Shown here in pieces: positions 29,347-40,681 of a DNA stretch of 64,000 nucleotides. The notes below the pieces were generated by a model that saw only the letters and a program-made list of their open reading frames with translations, had not been told where the DNA came from and did not search any database. The first letter of the stretch is position 1, and each line of letters begins with the position of its first letter. The stretch comes from Burkholderiaceae bacterium (GTDB taxonomy: Bacteria; Pseudomonadota; Gammaproteobacteria; Burkholderiales; Burkholderiaceae_C), in the NCBI GenBank assembly GCA_019745555.1, contig JAIESX010000011.1, positions 1 to 64,000 on the forward strand. The letters run 5' to 3'. Both the position numbers and the translations under genes were made by a program.

Positions 29347-30954
29347 ATGCCCCTTCTGGAAACCCAGCTCAACGCCCGTTCGGCCGACTTTCTGGCCAAT
29401 GCCGCCGCCATGCGCGCGGTGGTGGACGATCTCAAGGCGCGCATCGAGCAGGTGGCCCAGGGCGGTGGCGAGGCGGCGCGCGCCAAGCACACGGCCCGCG
29501 GCAAGCTGCTGCCGCGTGAGCGCGTGCAGCGCCTGCTCGATCCGGGTACGCCGTTTCTGGAATTCAGCCCGCTCGCGGCCTATGGCATGTATGGCGATGA
29601 CGCGCCCTGCGCAGGCCTGATCGCCGGCATCGGCCGCGTGAGCGGGGTGGACTGCGTCATTGTCTGCAACGACGCCACCGTCAAGGGCGGCACCTACTAT
29701 CCCATGACGGTCAAGAAGCACCTGCGCGCGCAGGAGATTGCCGAGGCCAACCGCCTGCCCTGCATCTACCTCGTGGACTCGGGGGGGGCCAACCTGCCCA
29801 ACCAGGACGAGGTGTTTCCCGACCGCGATCACTTCGGCCGCATCTTCTACAACCAGGCGAACATGAGCGCGCAGGGCATCGCGCAGATCGCTGTCGTCAT
29901 GGGCTCGTGCACGGCCGGTGGCGCCTATGTGCCGGCCATGAGCGACGAAGCCATCATCGTCAAGAACCAGGGCACCATCTTCCTGGGCGGCCCGCCGCTG
30001 GTGAAGGCCGCCACGGGCGAGGTGGTGAGCGCCGAGGACCTGGGCGGCGGCGACGTGCACACGCGCCTGTCGGGTGTGGCCGACCATCTGGCGCAGAACG
30101 ATCTGCACGCGCTGGCGCTGGCGCGCGCCTCGGTGAAGAACCTGAACTTGAACAAGACACCCCAGGTCACGCTGACCGAACCCGTGCCGCCGCGTTACCC
30201 GGCCGAGGAGCTCTACGGCGTGATCCCCGCCGACACACGCAAGCCCTTCGACGTACGCGAGATCATCGCCCGCATCGTCGACGGCTCCGAGTTCGACGAG
30301 TTCAAGGCCCGCTACGGCACCACGCTGGTGACCGGCTTTGCGCGCATCGAAGGCATGCCCGTGGGCATCATCGCCAACAACGGCATCCTGTTCTCGGAAA
30401 GCGCGCTCAAAGGCGCGCACTTCATCGAGCTGTGCTGCCAGCGCAAGATCCCGTTGGTGTTCCTGCAGAACATCACGGGTTTCATGGTGGGGCGCAAGTA
30501 CGAGAACGAGGGCATCGCGCGCAACGGCGCCAAGATGGTGACCGCCGTGTCCACCGCGCAGGTGCCCAAGTTCACCGTCATCATCGGCGGCTCCTTCGGT
30601 GCCGGCAACTACGGCATGTGCGGCCGCGCCTTCGGCCCGCGTTTCCTCTGGATGTGGCCCAATGCGCGCATCTCGGTCATGGGCGGCGAGCAGGCGGCCA
30701 GCGTGCTGGCCACCGTCAAGCGTGACGGGATCGAAGGCAAGGGTGGGCAGTGGAGCGCGCAGGAGGAAGAGGCCTTCAAGGCCCCGATCCGCCAGCAGTA
30801 CGAGGAGCAGGGCCACCCCTATTACGCCTCGGCCCGCCTGTGGGACGACGGCATCATCGACCCGGCGGACACGCGTCGGGTGCTGGCCCTGGGCCTGAGC
30901 GCGGCGCTCAACGCGCCCATTGCGGACACGAAGTTCGGCGTGTTCCGCATGTGA
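29347..30954 (+). CDS. liuB: Methylcrotonoyl-CoA carboxylase, carboxyltransferase (beta) subunit
   Basis: This 535-residue carboxyltransferase moves CO2 from biotin to 3-methylcrotonyl-CoA to give 3-methylglutaconyl-CoA. Both crotonase-fold halves are present, with the segments [13 protein letters not shown] and [15 protein letters not shown] forming the oxyanion and CoA sites. The length equals typical LiuB/MccB. It leads the operon behind operator site 3. The biotin-carrying partner LiuD is encoded downstream, separated by a DinB gene and bioAFD. Confidence 0.95.
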   Translation: MPLLETQLNARSADFLANAAAMRAVVDDLKARIEQVAQGGGEAARAKHTARGKLLPRERVQRLLDPGTPFLEFSPLAAYGMYGDDAPCAGLIAGIGRVSGVDCVIVCNDATVKGGTYYPMTVKKHLRAQEIAEANRLPCIYLVDSGGANLPNQDEVFPDRDHFGRIFYNQANMSAQGIAQIAVVMGSCTAGGAYVPAMSDEAIIVKNQGTIFLGGPPLVKAATGEVVSAEDLGGGDVHTRLSGVADHLAQNDLHALALARASVKNLNLNKTPQVTLTEPVPPRYPAEELYGVIPADTRKPFDVREIIARIVDGSEFDEFKARYGTTLVTGFARIEGMPVGIIANNGILFSESALKGAHFIELCCQRKIPLVFLQNITGFMVGRKYENEGIARNGAKMVTAVSTAQVPKFTVIIGGSFGAGNYGMCGRAFGPRFLWMWPNARISVMGGEQAASVLATVKRDGIEGKGGQWSAQEEEAFKAPIRQQYEEQGHPYYASARLWDDGIIDPADTRRVLALGLSAALNAPIADTKFGVFRM

Positions 30955-30961
30955 GGTGCGC

Positions 30962-31477
30962 GTGAAGGACTATTTCGCCCTGCTGGCGCGCTACAACCTC
31001 TGGGCCACGCGCCGGCTCTACGAATCTCTCGACACTTTGCCCGAAGCCGACTACCGGGGCGACACCGGCCTGTTCTTCGGCTCCATCCACGGCACGCTCA
31101 ACCACCTGCTGGTCGCCAGCGACCGTATCTGGTACCGGCGCTTTGCCGAGGGGGTGTCGCCGCGCGACGTGCAGCTGTCCGACGAGCTGGAGACCGACCG
31201 TGCCGCCTTGAAGGCGGCGCTGCTGCATGACGCCGAGCGCTGGTGCGACCTGGTGACCGGCTTGCCCGCCGAGCGCTACGCCGGCACGATCGAATACACG
31301 ACCATGCGCGGCACGGCGGCCGTGCTGCCCTTTGCCGCGACGCTGGGCCATGTGTTCAACCATGGCACTCACCACCGTGGCCAGATCACGGCCGCCCTGA
31401 CGGCGCGTGGCCACTCCGGTCCCGAACTGGACTGGGTCTACATGCTGCAGCAGGAGCAGGCGCGGCCGGCGGGCTGA
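30962..31477 (+). CDS. DinB-family protein
   Basis: The 171-residue protein is a four-helix-bundle DinB/YfiT-like metalloprotein. The metal-ligand histidines are visible in GSIHGTLNHLL and FNHGTHHRGQ. The family includes bacillithiol- and mycothiol-linked S-transferases and proteins of unknown role; DNA damage induction is only in the name. The start is GTG, 7 bases after liuB, so it is the second gene of the operon. Its function with the neighbouring carboxylase is unknown. Confidence 0.88.
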   Translation: MKDYFALLARYNLWATRRLYESLDTLPEADYRGDTGLFFGSIHGTLNHLLVASDRIWYRRFAEGVSPRDVQLSDELETDRAALKAALLHDAERWCDLVTGLPAERYAGTIEYTTMRGTAAVLPFAATLGHVFNHGTHHRGQITAALTARGHSGPELDWVYMLQQEQARPAG

Positions 31478-31517
31478 GCTGTCAGAATGCGGGCCCTTTG
31501 CTGAAGATTCCAAGCGT

Positions 31518-32857
31518 ATGACGATGTCTCCCCCCGCCCAAGACGACTGGGTCGCGCGCAGCCTGCGCAGCGTCTGGCACCCCTGCACGCAGATGCAGCA
31601 CCACGAGACCGTGCCGCTGATCCCGGTCAGCCACGGCCGCGGGCCCTGGCTGGTCGACACGCAGGGGCGTGAGTACCTGGACGGCATCAGCTCCTGGTGG
31701 GTCAACCTCTTCGGCCACGCCAACCCGCGCATCAACGCGGCGCTGAAAGACCAGCTCGACAGGCTGGAGCACGCCATGCTGGCCGGCTTCACGCATGCGC
31801 CCGTGGTCGAGCTGTCCGAGCGTCTGTCGGCGCTGACCGGCGGTGTGCTGGGTCATTGCTTCTACGCCTCCGACGGGGCCTCGGCCGTGGAGATCGCGCT
31901 CAAGATGAGCTTCCATTTCTGGCGTAACAGCGGTCACGGCCAGAAGCAGGAGTTCGTCTGCCTTACGGGCAGTTACCACGGGGAGACCATCGGCGCCCTG
32001 GCCGTGACCGACGTGGCGCTGTTCCGCGATGCCTACGGCCCGCTGATCCAGCGCGCTCACGTCGTGGCCACACCTGATGCCAGGCTGGCGAGTGAAGGCG
32101 AGAGCGCGGCCGACGTGGCGCGCCGCGCCGCCGCCGCGCTCGAGACCCTGTTGCAGGAGCGCGCGGGCAAGATCGCTGCGGTCATCGTCGAGCCCCTGGT
32201 GCAGTGCGCCACCGGCATGGCCATGCACGATCCCGAGTACCTGCGGCTGGTGCGCGCCTTGTGCGACAAACATGAAGTGCACCTGATCGCCGACGAGATC
32301 GCCGTGGGCTGCGGGCGCACGGGCAGCTTCTTCGCCTGTGAGCAGGCGGGTATCTGGCCCGACTTCCTCTGCCTGTCCAAAGGCATCAGCGGCGGCTACC
32401 TGCCGCTCTCGCTGGTGATGACGCGTGATGCGATCTACCAGGCTTTCTACGACCCCGACGTCACGCGCGGCTTCCTGCATTCGCATTCCTACACGGGCAA
32501 CCCGCTGGCCTGCCGCGCGGCCCTGGCCACGCTGGACATCTTCAAGCAGGACGATGTGCTCAACGCCAACCGTGCCAGGGCGCACCAGCTGACGCAGGCC
32601 CTGCTGCCGCTGGCCACCGATGGGCGGGTGCGCCACTTCCGCCGCCAGGGCATGATCTGGGCCTTCGACGCCGTGGTGGACCACCCGGAGCGCGCCGCCA
32701 CTTTCTCGCGCCGTTTCTTTACGGCCGCACTGCAGCGCGGTCTGCTGCTACGCCCCATCGGTCGCACGGTCTACCTGATGCCGCCTTATGTGCTGGACGA
32801 CGAGGAGATCGCCCTGATCGCCGAGCGCACGCGGGCCACCTTCGAGGAGGTGATGGT

Positions 32858-32861
<4 letters not shown>
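31518..32861 (+). CDS. bioA: Adenosylmethionine--8-amino-7-oxononanoate aminotransferase
   Basis: BioA uses SAM as amino donor to form 7,8-diaminopelargonate. This PLP enzyme of 447 residues has [18 protein letters not shown], and the PLP-lysine site [13 protein letters not shown]. The N-terminal tract HPCTQM is typical of BioA. ATG 31518 is preferred, with a second Met two codons later. It overlaps bioF by 4 bases (stop over GTG start), so translation is coupled. Confidence 0.96.
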
Positions 32862-34054
<1,193 letters not shown>

Positions 34055-34744
34055 ATGCCTGCTTTTTCCTGTTTCGTCACCGGGACCGATACCGAGATCG
34101 GCAAGACCCTGATCAGTGGGGCCCTGCTCCATGCCATGGGGGCCGCCGGCGTACGCGCGGCCGGCATGAAGCCGGTGGCCGCCGGCGCCGAGGAGCGTGA
34201 GGGCGTGCTGCGCAACGAGGACGTGGATTTCCTCTACGAAGCCGCGCCGCTCAAGCTGCCGCGCGAGCTGACCACCCCTTATCTCTTCCGTACGCCCGCC
34301 GCGCCGCACATCGCCGCGGCGCTGGAGTGCCAGCCCATCGAGCCGCGCCGCATCGTGGCTGCCTACGAGCAGGTGCGCGCCCAGGCCGAGGCCGTGGTGG
34401 TCGAAGGCGTGGGCGGCTGGCGCGTGCCGCTGACCAACAGCTACGACACCTCAGACCTGGCGCGCCAGCTCGGCCTGCCCGTCATCCTCGTCGTGGGCCT
34501 GCGCCTGGGCTGCATCAACCATGCCCTGCTCACGGCTGAAGCCATTGCCGCGCGTGGCCTCAGGCTCGCGGGCTGGGTCGCCAACACGGCCGATCCGGCC
34601 ATGGGCCATGCGGACGGCAATGTGGAAGCCATCGCGGCGCGCCTGGACGCGCCTCTGCTGGGCCGTGTGCCGCGACTTGCTCAACCCTCCGCTGCGGCCG
34701 CAGCCGCCTGCCTGGACCTCGGAAAGGTGAAGACCGATGTTTAA
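34055..34744 (+). CDS. bioD: Dethiobiotin synthetase
   Basis: BioD closes the ureido ring using ATP and CO2. The 229-residue protein has the P-loop [10 protein letters not shown] and the motif [12 protein letters not shown], both conserved in the family. It begins directly after the bioF stop and overlaps liuD by 8 bases, tying the biotin genes translationally to the biotin-dependent carboxylase. bioB, needed for the last step, is not in the window. Confidence 0.95.
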   Translation: MPAFSCFVTGTDTEIGKTLISGALLHAMGAAGVRAAGMKPVAAGAEEREGVLRNEDVDFLYEAAPLKLPRELTTPYLFRTPAAPHIAAALECQPIEPRRIVAAYEQVRAQAEAVVVEGVGGWRVPLTNSYDTSDLARQLGLPVILVVGLRLGCINHALLTAEAIAARGLRLAGWVANTADPAMGHADGNVEAIAARLDAPLLGRVPRLAQPSAAAAAACLDLGKVKTDV

Positions 34745-36740
34745 GAAAATCCTGATCGCGAATCGCGGTGAGATCGCTTGTCGGGTTGCGGCCACAGCCA
34801 AGCGCCTGGGCATCCAGACCGTGGCCGTCTATTCCGACGCCGATGCGAACGCCAAGCACGTGGCCGTCTGTGACGAAGCGGTACATATCGGTGGCAGCGC
34901 GCCCGCCGAGAGTTACCTGCGCTGGGAACGCATCATCGAGGCTGCGAAGGCCACGGGCGCGCAGGCCATCCACCCGGGCTACGGTTTTCTCAGTGAAAAC
35001 GAGGCCTTCGCCGACGCCTGCGCCAAGGCGGGGCTGGTCTTCATCGGCCCGCCGGCCTCGGCCATCCTGGCCATGGGTCTCAAGGCCGAGTCCAAGCGCC
35101 TGATGGACAAGGCCGGTGTGCCCCTGGTGCCTGGCTACCACGGCGCGGACCAGGACGCCGCGCTCTTGCAGCGCGAGGCCGACCGCATCGGCTACCCCGT
35201 GCTCATCAAGGCCAGCGCGGGCGGCGGCGGCAAGGGCATGCGCGTGGTCGAGAAATCCGCGGACTTCGCGGCGGCACTGGCCTCCTGCCAGCGCGAGGCC
35301 ATCAACAGCTTCGGCGACGCGGCGGTGCTGATTGAGAAATACGTAACCCGTCCGCGCCACATCGAGATCCAGGTCTTCGGCGACATGCAGGGGAACTGCG
35401 TCTACCTCTTCGAGCGCGACTGCTCGGTGCAGCGTCGCCACCAGAAGGTGCTGGAAGAAGCGCCGGCACCGGGCATGACGTCCGAGTTGCGGCAGCAGAT
35501 GGGCCAGGCGGCCGTCGCTGCGGCGCGTGCCGTCAACTACGTGGGCGCGGGCACGGTGGAGTTCATCGTCGAGCAGCGCGACGGCAGGATGAGCTTCTTC
35601 TTCATGGAGATGAACACACGCCTGCAGGTCGAACACCCGGTGACCGAGGCCATCACGGGCCTGGACCTGGTGGAATGGCAGCTGCGCGTGGCAGCCGGCG
35701 AGCCGCTGCCGCTGAAGCAGGAGCAACTCAAGATCCACGGCCACGCCATCGAGGCGCGCATCTGCGCCGAGAACCCGGACAAGCAGTTCCTGCCCGCCAC
35801 CGGCGCCCTGCAGGTCTATGCGCTGCCACCCTGTAGCGAATTCAGTGTGAGCCCGGTGCGGGTGGACTCCGGCGTGCGCCAGGGCGATGCGATCAGTCCC
35901 TTTTACGACTCCATGGTCGCCAAGCTCATCGTGCACGGCGACACGCGCGAGCAGGCGCTGGCCCGGCTGGACGCGGCGCTGGCGGCCACGCGCATCGTGG
36001 GCCTGCAGACCAATGTGCAGTTTCTGCGCCATGTGCTGGCCAGCCGCTCCTTTGCCCAGGCGGACCTGGACACGGCGCTGATCACGCGCGAGGCCGCCGT
36101 GCTCTTCGATCAGGAGAACGTGGGCCTGCCCCTGGCCGCGGCCGCTGTGGTGGCCCACACGCTGCTGCAGGAGCAGGCGGCGTTGCCGGCTACGGGCTGG
36201 GTCGATCCCTGGGCGCGGCGCGACGGCTGGCGTACACACGGCCTGACGCAGCGTTACGTCGATCTGGAGTTCCGTGGCGAGCGTCACACGGCTGTGCTGA
36301 CGTATCTGCACGATGGCGCGCTGCGCCTGCAGATCGAGGAGGCGAGTGCGCCCCTGTCCTTCAGCCTGGGTGCTGACGGCATCGTGCTGCAGTACGCGGG
36401 CCAGCGCCTGACCGTGCAGGTCGAGCGCAGCGGCGAGGTGGCGCACGTGTTTACGCCGCAGGGCGCGACCCAGATCACCGTGCTCGATGCCCTGGCCCAT
36501 GCGGGCGAGGCGGCGGCTGAGGGCGGGCGGCTGACGGCGCCCATGCCGGGCAAGGTGGTGTCCTTCGCCGTCAAGGCAGGCGACACCGTGACCAAGGGCC
36601 AGGTGCTGGCCGTGATGGAGGCCATGAAGATGGAGCACACCATCGCCGCCCCCGGTGACGGCGTGGTGGCCGAGCTGCTCTACGCGCCGGGTGACCAGGT
36701 GGCTGAAGGGGCGGAGCTCCTGAAGCTGTCGGCCGCGTGA
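34737..36740 (+). CDS. liuD: Methylcrotonoyl-CoA carboxylase, biotin carboxylase/BCCP (alpha) subunit
   Basis: The 667-residue alpha subunit carries a biotin carboxylase ATP-grasp domain (residues ~1-450; [16 protein letters not shown] at the start, [11 protein letters not shown] glycine-rich loop, [13 protein letters not shown]). A mid domain and a C-terminal biotinyl domain follow, with Lys631 in EAMKMEH as the biotin site. Together with LiuB it carboxylates 3-methylcrotonyl-CoA. Its start lies within the end of bioD. BC/BCCP subunits of other acyl-CoA carboxylases look alike, but the neighbours decide the call. Confidence 0.95.
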   Translation: MFKKILIANRGEIACRVAATAKRLGIQTVAVYSDADANAKHVAVCDEAVHIGGSAPAESYLRWERIIEAAKATGAQAIHPGYGFLSENEAFADACAKAGLVFIGPPASAILAMGLKAESKRLMDKAGVPLVPGYHGADQDAALLQREADRIGYPVLIKASAGGGGKGMRVVEKSADFAAALASCQREAINSFGDAAVLIEKYVTRPRHIEIQVFGDMQGNCVYLFERDCSVQRRHQKVLEEAPAPGMTSELRQQMGQAAVAAARAVNYVGAGTVEFIVEQRDGRMSFFFMEMNTRLQVEHPVTEAITGLDLVEWQLRVAAGEPLPLKQEQLKIHGHAIEARICAENPDKQFLPATGALQVYALPPCSEFSVSPVRVDSGVRQGDAISPFYDSMVAKLIVHGDTREQALARLDAALAATRIVGLQTNVQFLRHVLASRSFAQADLDTALITREAAVLFDQENVGLPLAAAAVVAHTLLQEQAALPATGWVDPWARRDGWRTHGLTQRYVDLEFRGERHTAVLTYLHDGALRLQIEEASAPLSFSLGADGIVLQYAGQRLTVQVERSGEVAHVFTPQGATQITVLDALAHAGEAAAEGGRLTAPMPGKVVSFAVKAGDTVTKGQVLAVMEAMKMEHTIAAPGDGVVAELLYAPGDQVAEGAELLKLSAA

Positions 36741-36776
36741 CGGATCGCCCGGCGATCTGCGACTAAGCTCGCGCAC

Positions 36777-37697
36777 ATGAAGATCTATTTCTGCGGCACC
36801 GATTTCAAACCCGAGCCCTGGCTCGCAGCACTGCGCACGGTGCTGCCCCAGGCCGACATCCAGGCCTGGCTGCCCGGCGCGCCGCCAGGCGACTATGCCG
36901 TGGTCTGGGCGCCGCCACAGCAATTCCTCGACGAGCAGCCGCAGCTCAAGGCGCTCTTCAACCTCGGTGCGGGCGTGGATGCGCTGACGCAGCTGCGTTT
37001 CTCGTCGGCCACGAAACTCGTACGCCTGGACGATGCCGGCATGTCGGTGCAGATGACGGAGTACGTGCTGCATGCGCTGATCCGCCATTTCCGCGAGTTC
37101 GACGGTTATGACGCCGACGTGGCCCAAGGCAAGTGGTCCTTCCGCAAGCCGCGCCGGCGCGAGGACTATCCCGTCGGCATCATGGGGCTGGGCGTGCTGG
37201 GCCAGCGCGTGGCGCGCGCCGTGCAGGCGCTGGAGTTTCCGGTGCTGGGCTGGAGTCGCAGCGCCAAGGATGTGCCAGGCGTGCGTTGCTATGCCGGTCC
37301 GGAACAGTTTGACGAGTTCCTGGCCGAGACCCGCGTGCTGGTCTGCCTGCTGCCCCTGACCGCGGAGACCCGCGGCATCATGAACCGCCGCACGCTCTCC
37401 CTGCTTCGGCCCGGCGCCTATGTCATCAATGTGGCGCGCGGCAGCCATCTGGTGGAAGAAGACCTGATCCCCCTGCTCGACAGCGGCCAGCTGGACGGCG
37501 CAGCCCTGGACGTGTTCCAGCAGGAGCCGCTGCCGGCTGGTCACCCCTTCTGGCGCCACCCGAAGATCACGATCACCCCTCACACGGCCGCGCGCACCCT
37601 GCGCGACGAAAGCGTGGCCCAGATCGCCAGCAAGATCGCCCGGCTGGAGCGCGGGGAAACGATTGCGGGTATCGTCGACCCCACCAAAGGCTACTGA
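36777..37697 (+). CDS. ghrA: Glyoxylate/hydroxypyruvate reductase A (D-2-hydroxyacid dehydrogenase)
   Basis: This 306-residue NAD(P)-binding dehydrogenase has the Rossmann motif GLGVLGQRVARAV, a loop INVARGSHLVEEDL and the His near ITITPHTAARTL. The short length and the N-terminus IYFCGTDFKPEPWL match GhrA-like enzymes. It sits between liuD and liuE in the same direction, 36 bases after liuD. It does not belong to the known leucine pathway; its role in the operon is unclear. Confidence 0.87.
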   Translation: MKIYFCGTDFKPEPWLAALRTVLPQADIQAWLPGAPPGDYAVVWAPPQQFLDEQPQLKALFNLGAGVDALTQLRFSSATKLVRLDDAGMSVQMTEYVLHALIRHFREFDGYDADVAQGKWSFRKPRRREDYPVGIMGLGVLGQRVARAVQALEFPVLGWSRSAKDVPGVRCYAGPEQFDEFLAETRVLVCLLPLTAETRGIMNRRTLSLLRPGAYVINVARGSHLVEEDLIPLLDSGQLDGAALDVFQQEPLPAGHPFWRHPKITITPHTAARTLRDESVAQIASKIARLERGETIAGIVDPTKGY

Positions 37698-37698
37698 C

Positions 37699-38604
37699 AT
37701 GAGTTTCCCGACCCGCGTCCAGATCATCGACGTCGGCCCGCGCGACGGGCTGCAGAACGAGAAGCAGCCCGTGCCCGCGGCCGTGAAGATCGAGCTTGTG
37801 CAGCGCCTGCAGGACACAGGGCTGACGGAGATCGAGGTCACGAGCTTTGTCTCGCCCAGGTGGGTGCCGCAGATGGGCGACAACGCCGAAGTCATGGCCG
37901 GCATCACGCGCCGGCCCGGTGTGCGCTACTCGGTGCTGGTGCCCAACCTCAAGGGCTGGGAAGCGGCGCAGGCCAGCCAGCCCGACGAGATCGTGGTCTT
38001 CGGCGCGGCCAGCGAGGCCTTCAGCCAGAAGAACATCAACTGCTCCATCGCCGAGAGCATCGAGCGTTTCGCACCCGTCGTCGAGGCTGCGCTCGCTGCC
38101 GGCATCCGCGTGCGCGGCGCCATGAGCTGCACCGTGGGCTGTCCCTACGAAGGCGAGGTCGCGCCCGAGCGCGTGGGCATGCTGGCCGGGCTGATGAAAG
38201 GCATCGGCGTGCAGCGTGTGGACGTGGCTGACACCATCGGCGTCGGGACGCCACGCAAGGTGCAGCGCGCCATCGAGGCCACGCTGGCCCATTTCGATCT
38301 CGACCAGGTGTCGGGTCATTTCCACGATACCTATGGCCAGGCCCTGTCCAACACCTATGCCGCGCTGGAGTTGGGGGTCTGGAACTTCCAGTCCTCGGTG
38401 GCTGGCCTGGGCGGCTGCCCCTATGCCAAGGGCGCCACGGGCAATGTGGCGACCGAAGACCTGGTCTATCTGCTGCAGGGACTGGGCATCGAGACTGGCA
38501 TCGATCTGGACCGACTCGTCGATGCGGGTGCCTTCATCAGCGCCGCGCTGGGCCGCAAGCCGAATTCGCGCGTGGCCACGGCCATCCTCAACAAGAGAGG
38601 CTGA
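37699..38604 (+). CDS. liuE: Hydroxymethylglutaryl-CoA lyase
   Basis: The 301-residue TIM-barrel enzyme splits HMG-CoA into acetyl-CoA and acetoacetate. It begins with the family motif IIDVGPRDGLQNE and contains EVTSFVSPRWVPQM, GHFHDTYGQALSN and the catalytic cysteine loop GLGGCPYAKGATGN. It completes the lower leucine pathway after LiuB/LiuD and the hydratase (not in the window). The start is the ATG directly after the ghrA stop. Confidence 0.96.
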   Translation: MSFPTRVQIIDVGPRDGLQNEKQPVPAAVKIELVQRLQDTGLTEIEVTSFVSPRWVPQMGDNAEVMAGITRRPGVRYSVLVPNLKGWEAAQASQPDEIVVFGAASEAFSQKNINCSIAESIERFAPVVEAALAAGIRVRGAMSCTVGCPYEGEVAPERVGMLAGLMKGIGVQRVDVADTIGVGTPRKVQRAIEATLAHFDLDQVSGHFHDTYGQALSNTYAALELGVWNFQSSVAGLGGCPYAKGATGNVATEDLVYLLQGLGIETGIDLDRLVDAGAFISAALGRKPNSRVATAILNKRG

Positions 38605-38615
38605 GGGCGCCGACG

Positions 38616-38852
38616 ATGGAATGGCTGGCCAGACAGGCGGTACGAGCCCAGCGCAAGGAGCGCGAGCTGCCCTCGCCCTGCGTTGCGGTCTGTCGCATGG
38701 AGATCGCCACCGGCCTGTGCCAGGGCTGTCTGCGCACGCTGGAGGAGATCACGGCCTGGTCCAGGCTGGACGACGAAGGCAAGCGCGCCATCTGGGGGCA
38801 GATCGAACAAAGGGCGCTGGCGGCCTGTCCGGTGCAAGGAGACACACCATGA
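38616..38852 (+). CDS. DUF1289 domain-containing protein
   Basis: This 78-residue protein has the DUF1289 pattern SPCVAVCRME...GLCQGCLRTLEEI with four conserved cysteines, probably binding a metal. The family's function is not established; such genes often lie next to HMG-CoA lyase or isomerase genes in betaproteobacteria. It is in the liu operon, 11 bases after liuE, and overlaps the next start by four bases (ATGA). Confidence 0.85.
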   Translation: MEWLARQAVRAQRKERELPSPCVAVCRMEIATGLCQGCLRTLEEITAWSRLDDEGKRAIWGQIEQRALAACPVQGDTP

Positions 38853-39472
38853 AGCAGATCATCTGCTACCTCGACTTCATCTCGCCCTACAGCCACCTGG
38901 CTTTCGAGAAACTGCCCGAGGCACTGATGGGCCTGAGCTACTCGGTGGTCTACCGCCCGGTCCTGCTGGGCGCCATGCTGCGCCATCACCAGCTGCTGGG
39001 CCCGGCCGAAGTGCCGGCCAAGCGGGCCTGGACCTACCGCCATGTGCAGTGGCTCGGGCATGCGCATGGGGTGCCGCTGCAGATGCCGGCCGTCCATCCC
39101 TTCAATCCCCTGCCCCTGCTGCGTCTCGCGATTGCCTGCGCCGACGCGGGCGACCCGAACCGTTATGTCTGCGAGACGCTGTTGCGCCATGTCTGGCAGG
39201 GCGGGCTGGATGCGGTCGATCCGCAGCGCCTGCAGGCCTTGCGCGAGCAGCTGGCGCCGCCACGTGCGCCCGATGACGAGGCGGTGAAGGCGCGCCTGCG
39301 CGCCAATACCGACGAAGCGATTGCTGCCGGTGCCTTTGGCGTGCCGTCCTTCGCGGTGGACGGCCGCCTGTTCTGGGGGTATGACAGTCTGCCCATGCTG
39401 CGCCGCTATCTGGACGGCGATCCCTGGTTCGACGGGCCGGGCTGGCGCCCGCAGGTGGGCGACCCGGCCTGA
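38849..39472 (+). CDS. 2-hydroxychromene-2-carboxylate isomerase-like DsbA-fold protein
   Basis: The 207-residue protein has a thioredoxin/DsbA-like fold and begins with YLDFISPYSHLAFEKLP, the glutathione-binding motif of HCCA isomerases (kappa-class GST-like). The ending GAFGVPSFAVDGRLFWGYDSL is typical of the group. True HCCA isomerases act in naphthalene breakdown, but many homologues have other unknown roles, so the substrate is uncertain. It is translationally coupled to the DUF1289 gene and ends the operon, 2 bases from the convergent binding-protein gene. Confidence 0.85.
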   Translation: MKQIICYLDFISPYSHLAFEKLPEALMGLSYSVVYRPVLLGAMLRHHQLLGPAEVPAKRAWTYRHVQWLGHAHGVPLQMPAVHPFNPLPLLRLAIACADAGDPNRYVCETLLRHVWQGGLDAVDPQRLQALREQLAPPRAPDDEAVKARLRANTDEAIAAGAFGVPSFAVDGRLFWGYDSLPMLRRYLDGDPWFDGPGWRPQVGDPA

Positions 39473-39474
39473 TT

Positions 39475-40581
39475 TCAGCGGCGGAAGCGACCGTCGGCCG
39501 TGATGATGGCCAGATCGGCGAAATCCAGTCCGGTGTGGTCCTGGGGGCTGAAGTTGACTTCGAGTCCGCCGATGTCGAACTTGCTCAGGCTCTCGAGCGC
39601 GGTCTGGATGCGCTCGCGCGTGGGCTTGGGGCCGGCGCGACGCAGGGCCTCGACCAGCACCTTGGCCGCGGCAAAGCCTTCGAGCATGGCCGGGCTGACC
39701 TCGCCCGCCCCCTTGGCCCGTGCCAGGTCCTGGGCTTCCTTGACCAGGCCGTAGGCGATGGAATGCGGGAAGACCTGGGAGACGATGACGCCGCGCGCGT
39801 TCTCACCCAGGCTCTTGATGAAGCCGCCGGACGCATTGTTCGACAGCGTCACCACCTGGGCGCTGCTGCCGGCCGCGCGCAGGGCCTTGAGGCCGTCGAC
39901 CACGGCCGAGCCCGAGGCGATCATGAGCACTGCCTGGGCGCCCGACTGGGCAATGGCCGGCGCGATCTTGCTGAAGTCGGGCTTGGCGCGGTCGAACTTG
40001 GCCAGCACCGCTGGCGTCAGCCCGGTGGCGGTCAGCCCCTTCTGGGCGCCGGCCAGGCCGTCCAGCCCGAAGCTGTCGTCCACGTGCACCACGGCCAGCT
40101 TGTTCATGCCGATGGTGGCCAGGTGGGTGATGGCCTTCTCGGCTTCGCGCTGGTAGGTGGCGCGGACGTTGAAGACGTGCTTCTTCAGCGGCTGGTGCAG
40201 CACCATGGCGCCCGTGGACGGGGCGATGAGCGGAACCCCGTACTGGTCCAGCAGGGGGATGATGGCCTCGGTGTGCGGGGTGCCCCGGTTCAGGAACAGC
40301 GCCACCACGTTCTGTTCCACGATCAGCCTGCGGGCGTTTTCGGCGGCCAGCTTGGGCTCGAACTTGTCGTCCAGCGAGATCAGCTCGATCTTCTGGCCGT
40401 TGACGCCGCTCTTGGCGTTGATGGCGTCGATGTAGAGCTTGGCGCCCTCGGTGGTTTCCTTGACCCCCGCCGCCACCGGGCCGCTGAAGCCCGCGGTCTG
40501 GCCGATCAGGATCTGCGCCTGGCTGCTCAAGGCGAGCAGCGCAAGCAAGACGATGCCCAGCGTTCTGAGGTGTCGCATCAT
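39475..40581 (-). CDS. LivK-type ABC transporter substrate-binding protein (copy 1)
   Basis: This 368-residue periplasmic binding protein of the branched-chain amino acid/amide (type I) family has a signal peptide (LGIVLLALLALSSQAQ). The mature start ILIGQTAGFSGPVAAGVKE, then FLNRGTPHTEAIIPLLDQYG, is family-typical. A strong ribosome binding site GAGGAG precedes the ATG. It is 100 bases downstream of a close paralogue. No LivHMGF permease or ATPase is near, so it must use a transporter encoded elsewhere or function as a sensor. The ligand is unknown. Confidence 0.9.
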   Translation of the reverse strand: MMRHLRTLGIVLLALLALSSQAQILIGQTAGFSGPVAAGVKETTEGAKLYIDAINAKSGVNGQKIELISLDDKFEPKLAAENARRLIVEQNVVALFLNRGTPHTEAIIPLLDQYGVPLIAPSTGAMVLHQPLKKHVFNVRATYQREAEKAITHLATIGMNKLAVVHVDDSFGLDGLAGAQKGLTATGLTPAVLAKFDRAKPDFSKIAPAIAQSGAQAVLMIASGSAVVDGLKALRAAGSSAQVVTLSNNASGGFIKSLGENARGVIVSQVFPHSIAYGLVKEAQDLARAKGAGEVSPAMLEGFAAAKVLVEALRRAGPKPTRERIQTALESLSKFDIGGLEVNFSPQDHTGLDFADLAIITADGRFRR

Positions 40582-40628
40582 GTTCTCCTCGTGACTTGGT
40601 CTTGTACGCGGAGTTTAGGCCCGATTCA

Positions 40629-40653
40629 CCCCCCGGGCGCATAGGCGGGGGGG
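40629..40653 (-). terminator. Intercistronic hairpin between the two binding-protein genes (possible)
   Basis: A C6 run (40629-40634) and a G7 run (40647-40653) can pair to form a stable stem across a 12-base GC-rich loop. It lies after the stop of copy 2 on the minus strand, without a clear T-run, so it may slow or end transcription or stabilise the upstream message. The call is tentative. Confidence 0.4.
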
Positions 40654-40681
40654 CATGGGCGCGCCGGGTCGGCGCGGCGCT

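Noticed and set aside
30962-31477. DinB gene as evidence of an SOS or DNA-damage operon near uvrA
   Set aside because: The family name is historical; no LexA box was noticed upstream and the gene is in a catabolic operon far from uvrA.
34560-37907. An open frame of over 1100 codons opposite bioD, liuD and ghrA
   Set aside because: It has no recognisable domain and spans three clear genes on the other strand; it is a reverse-complement shadow.
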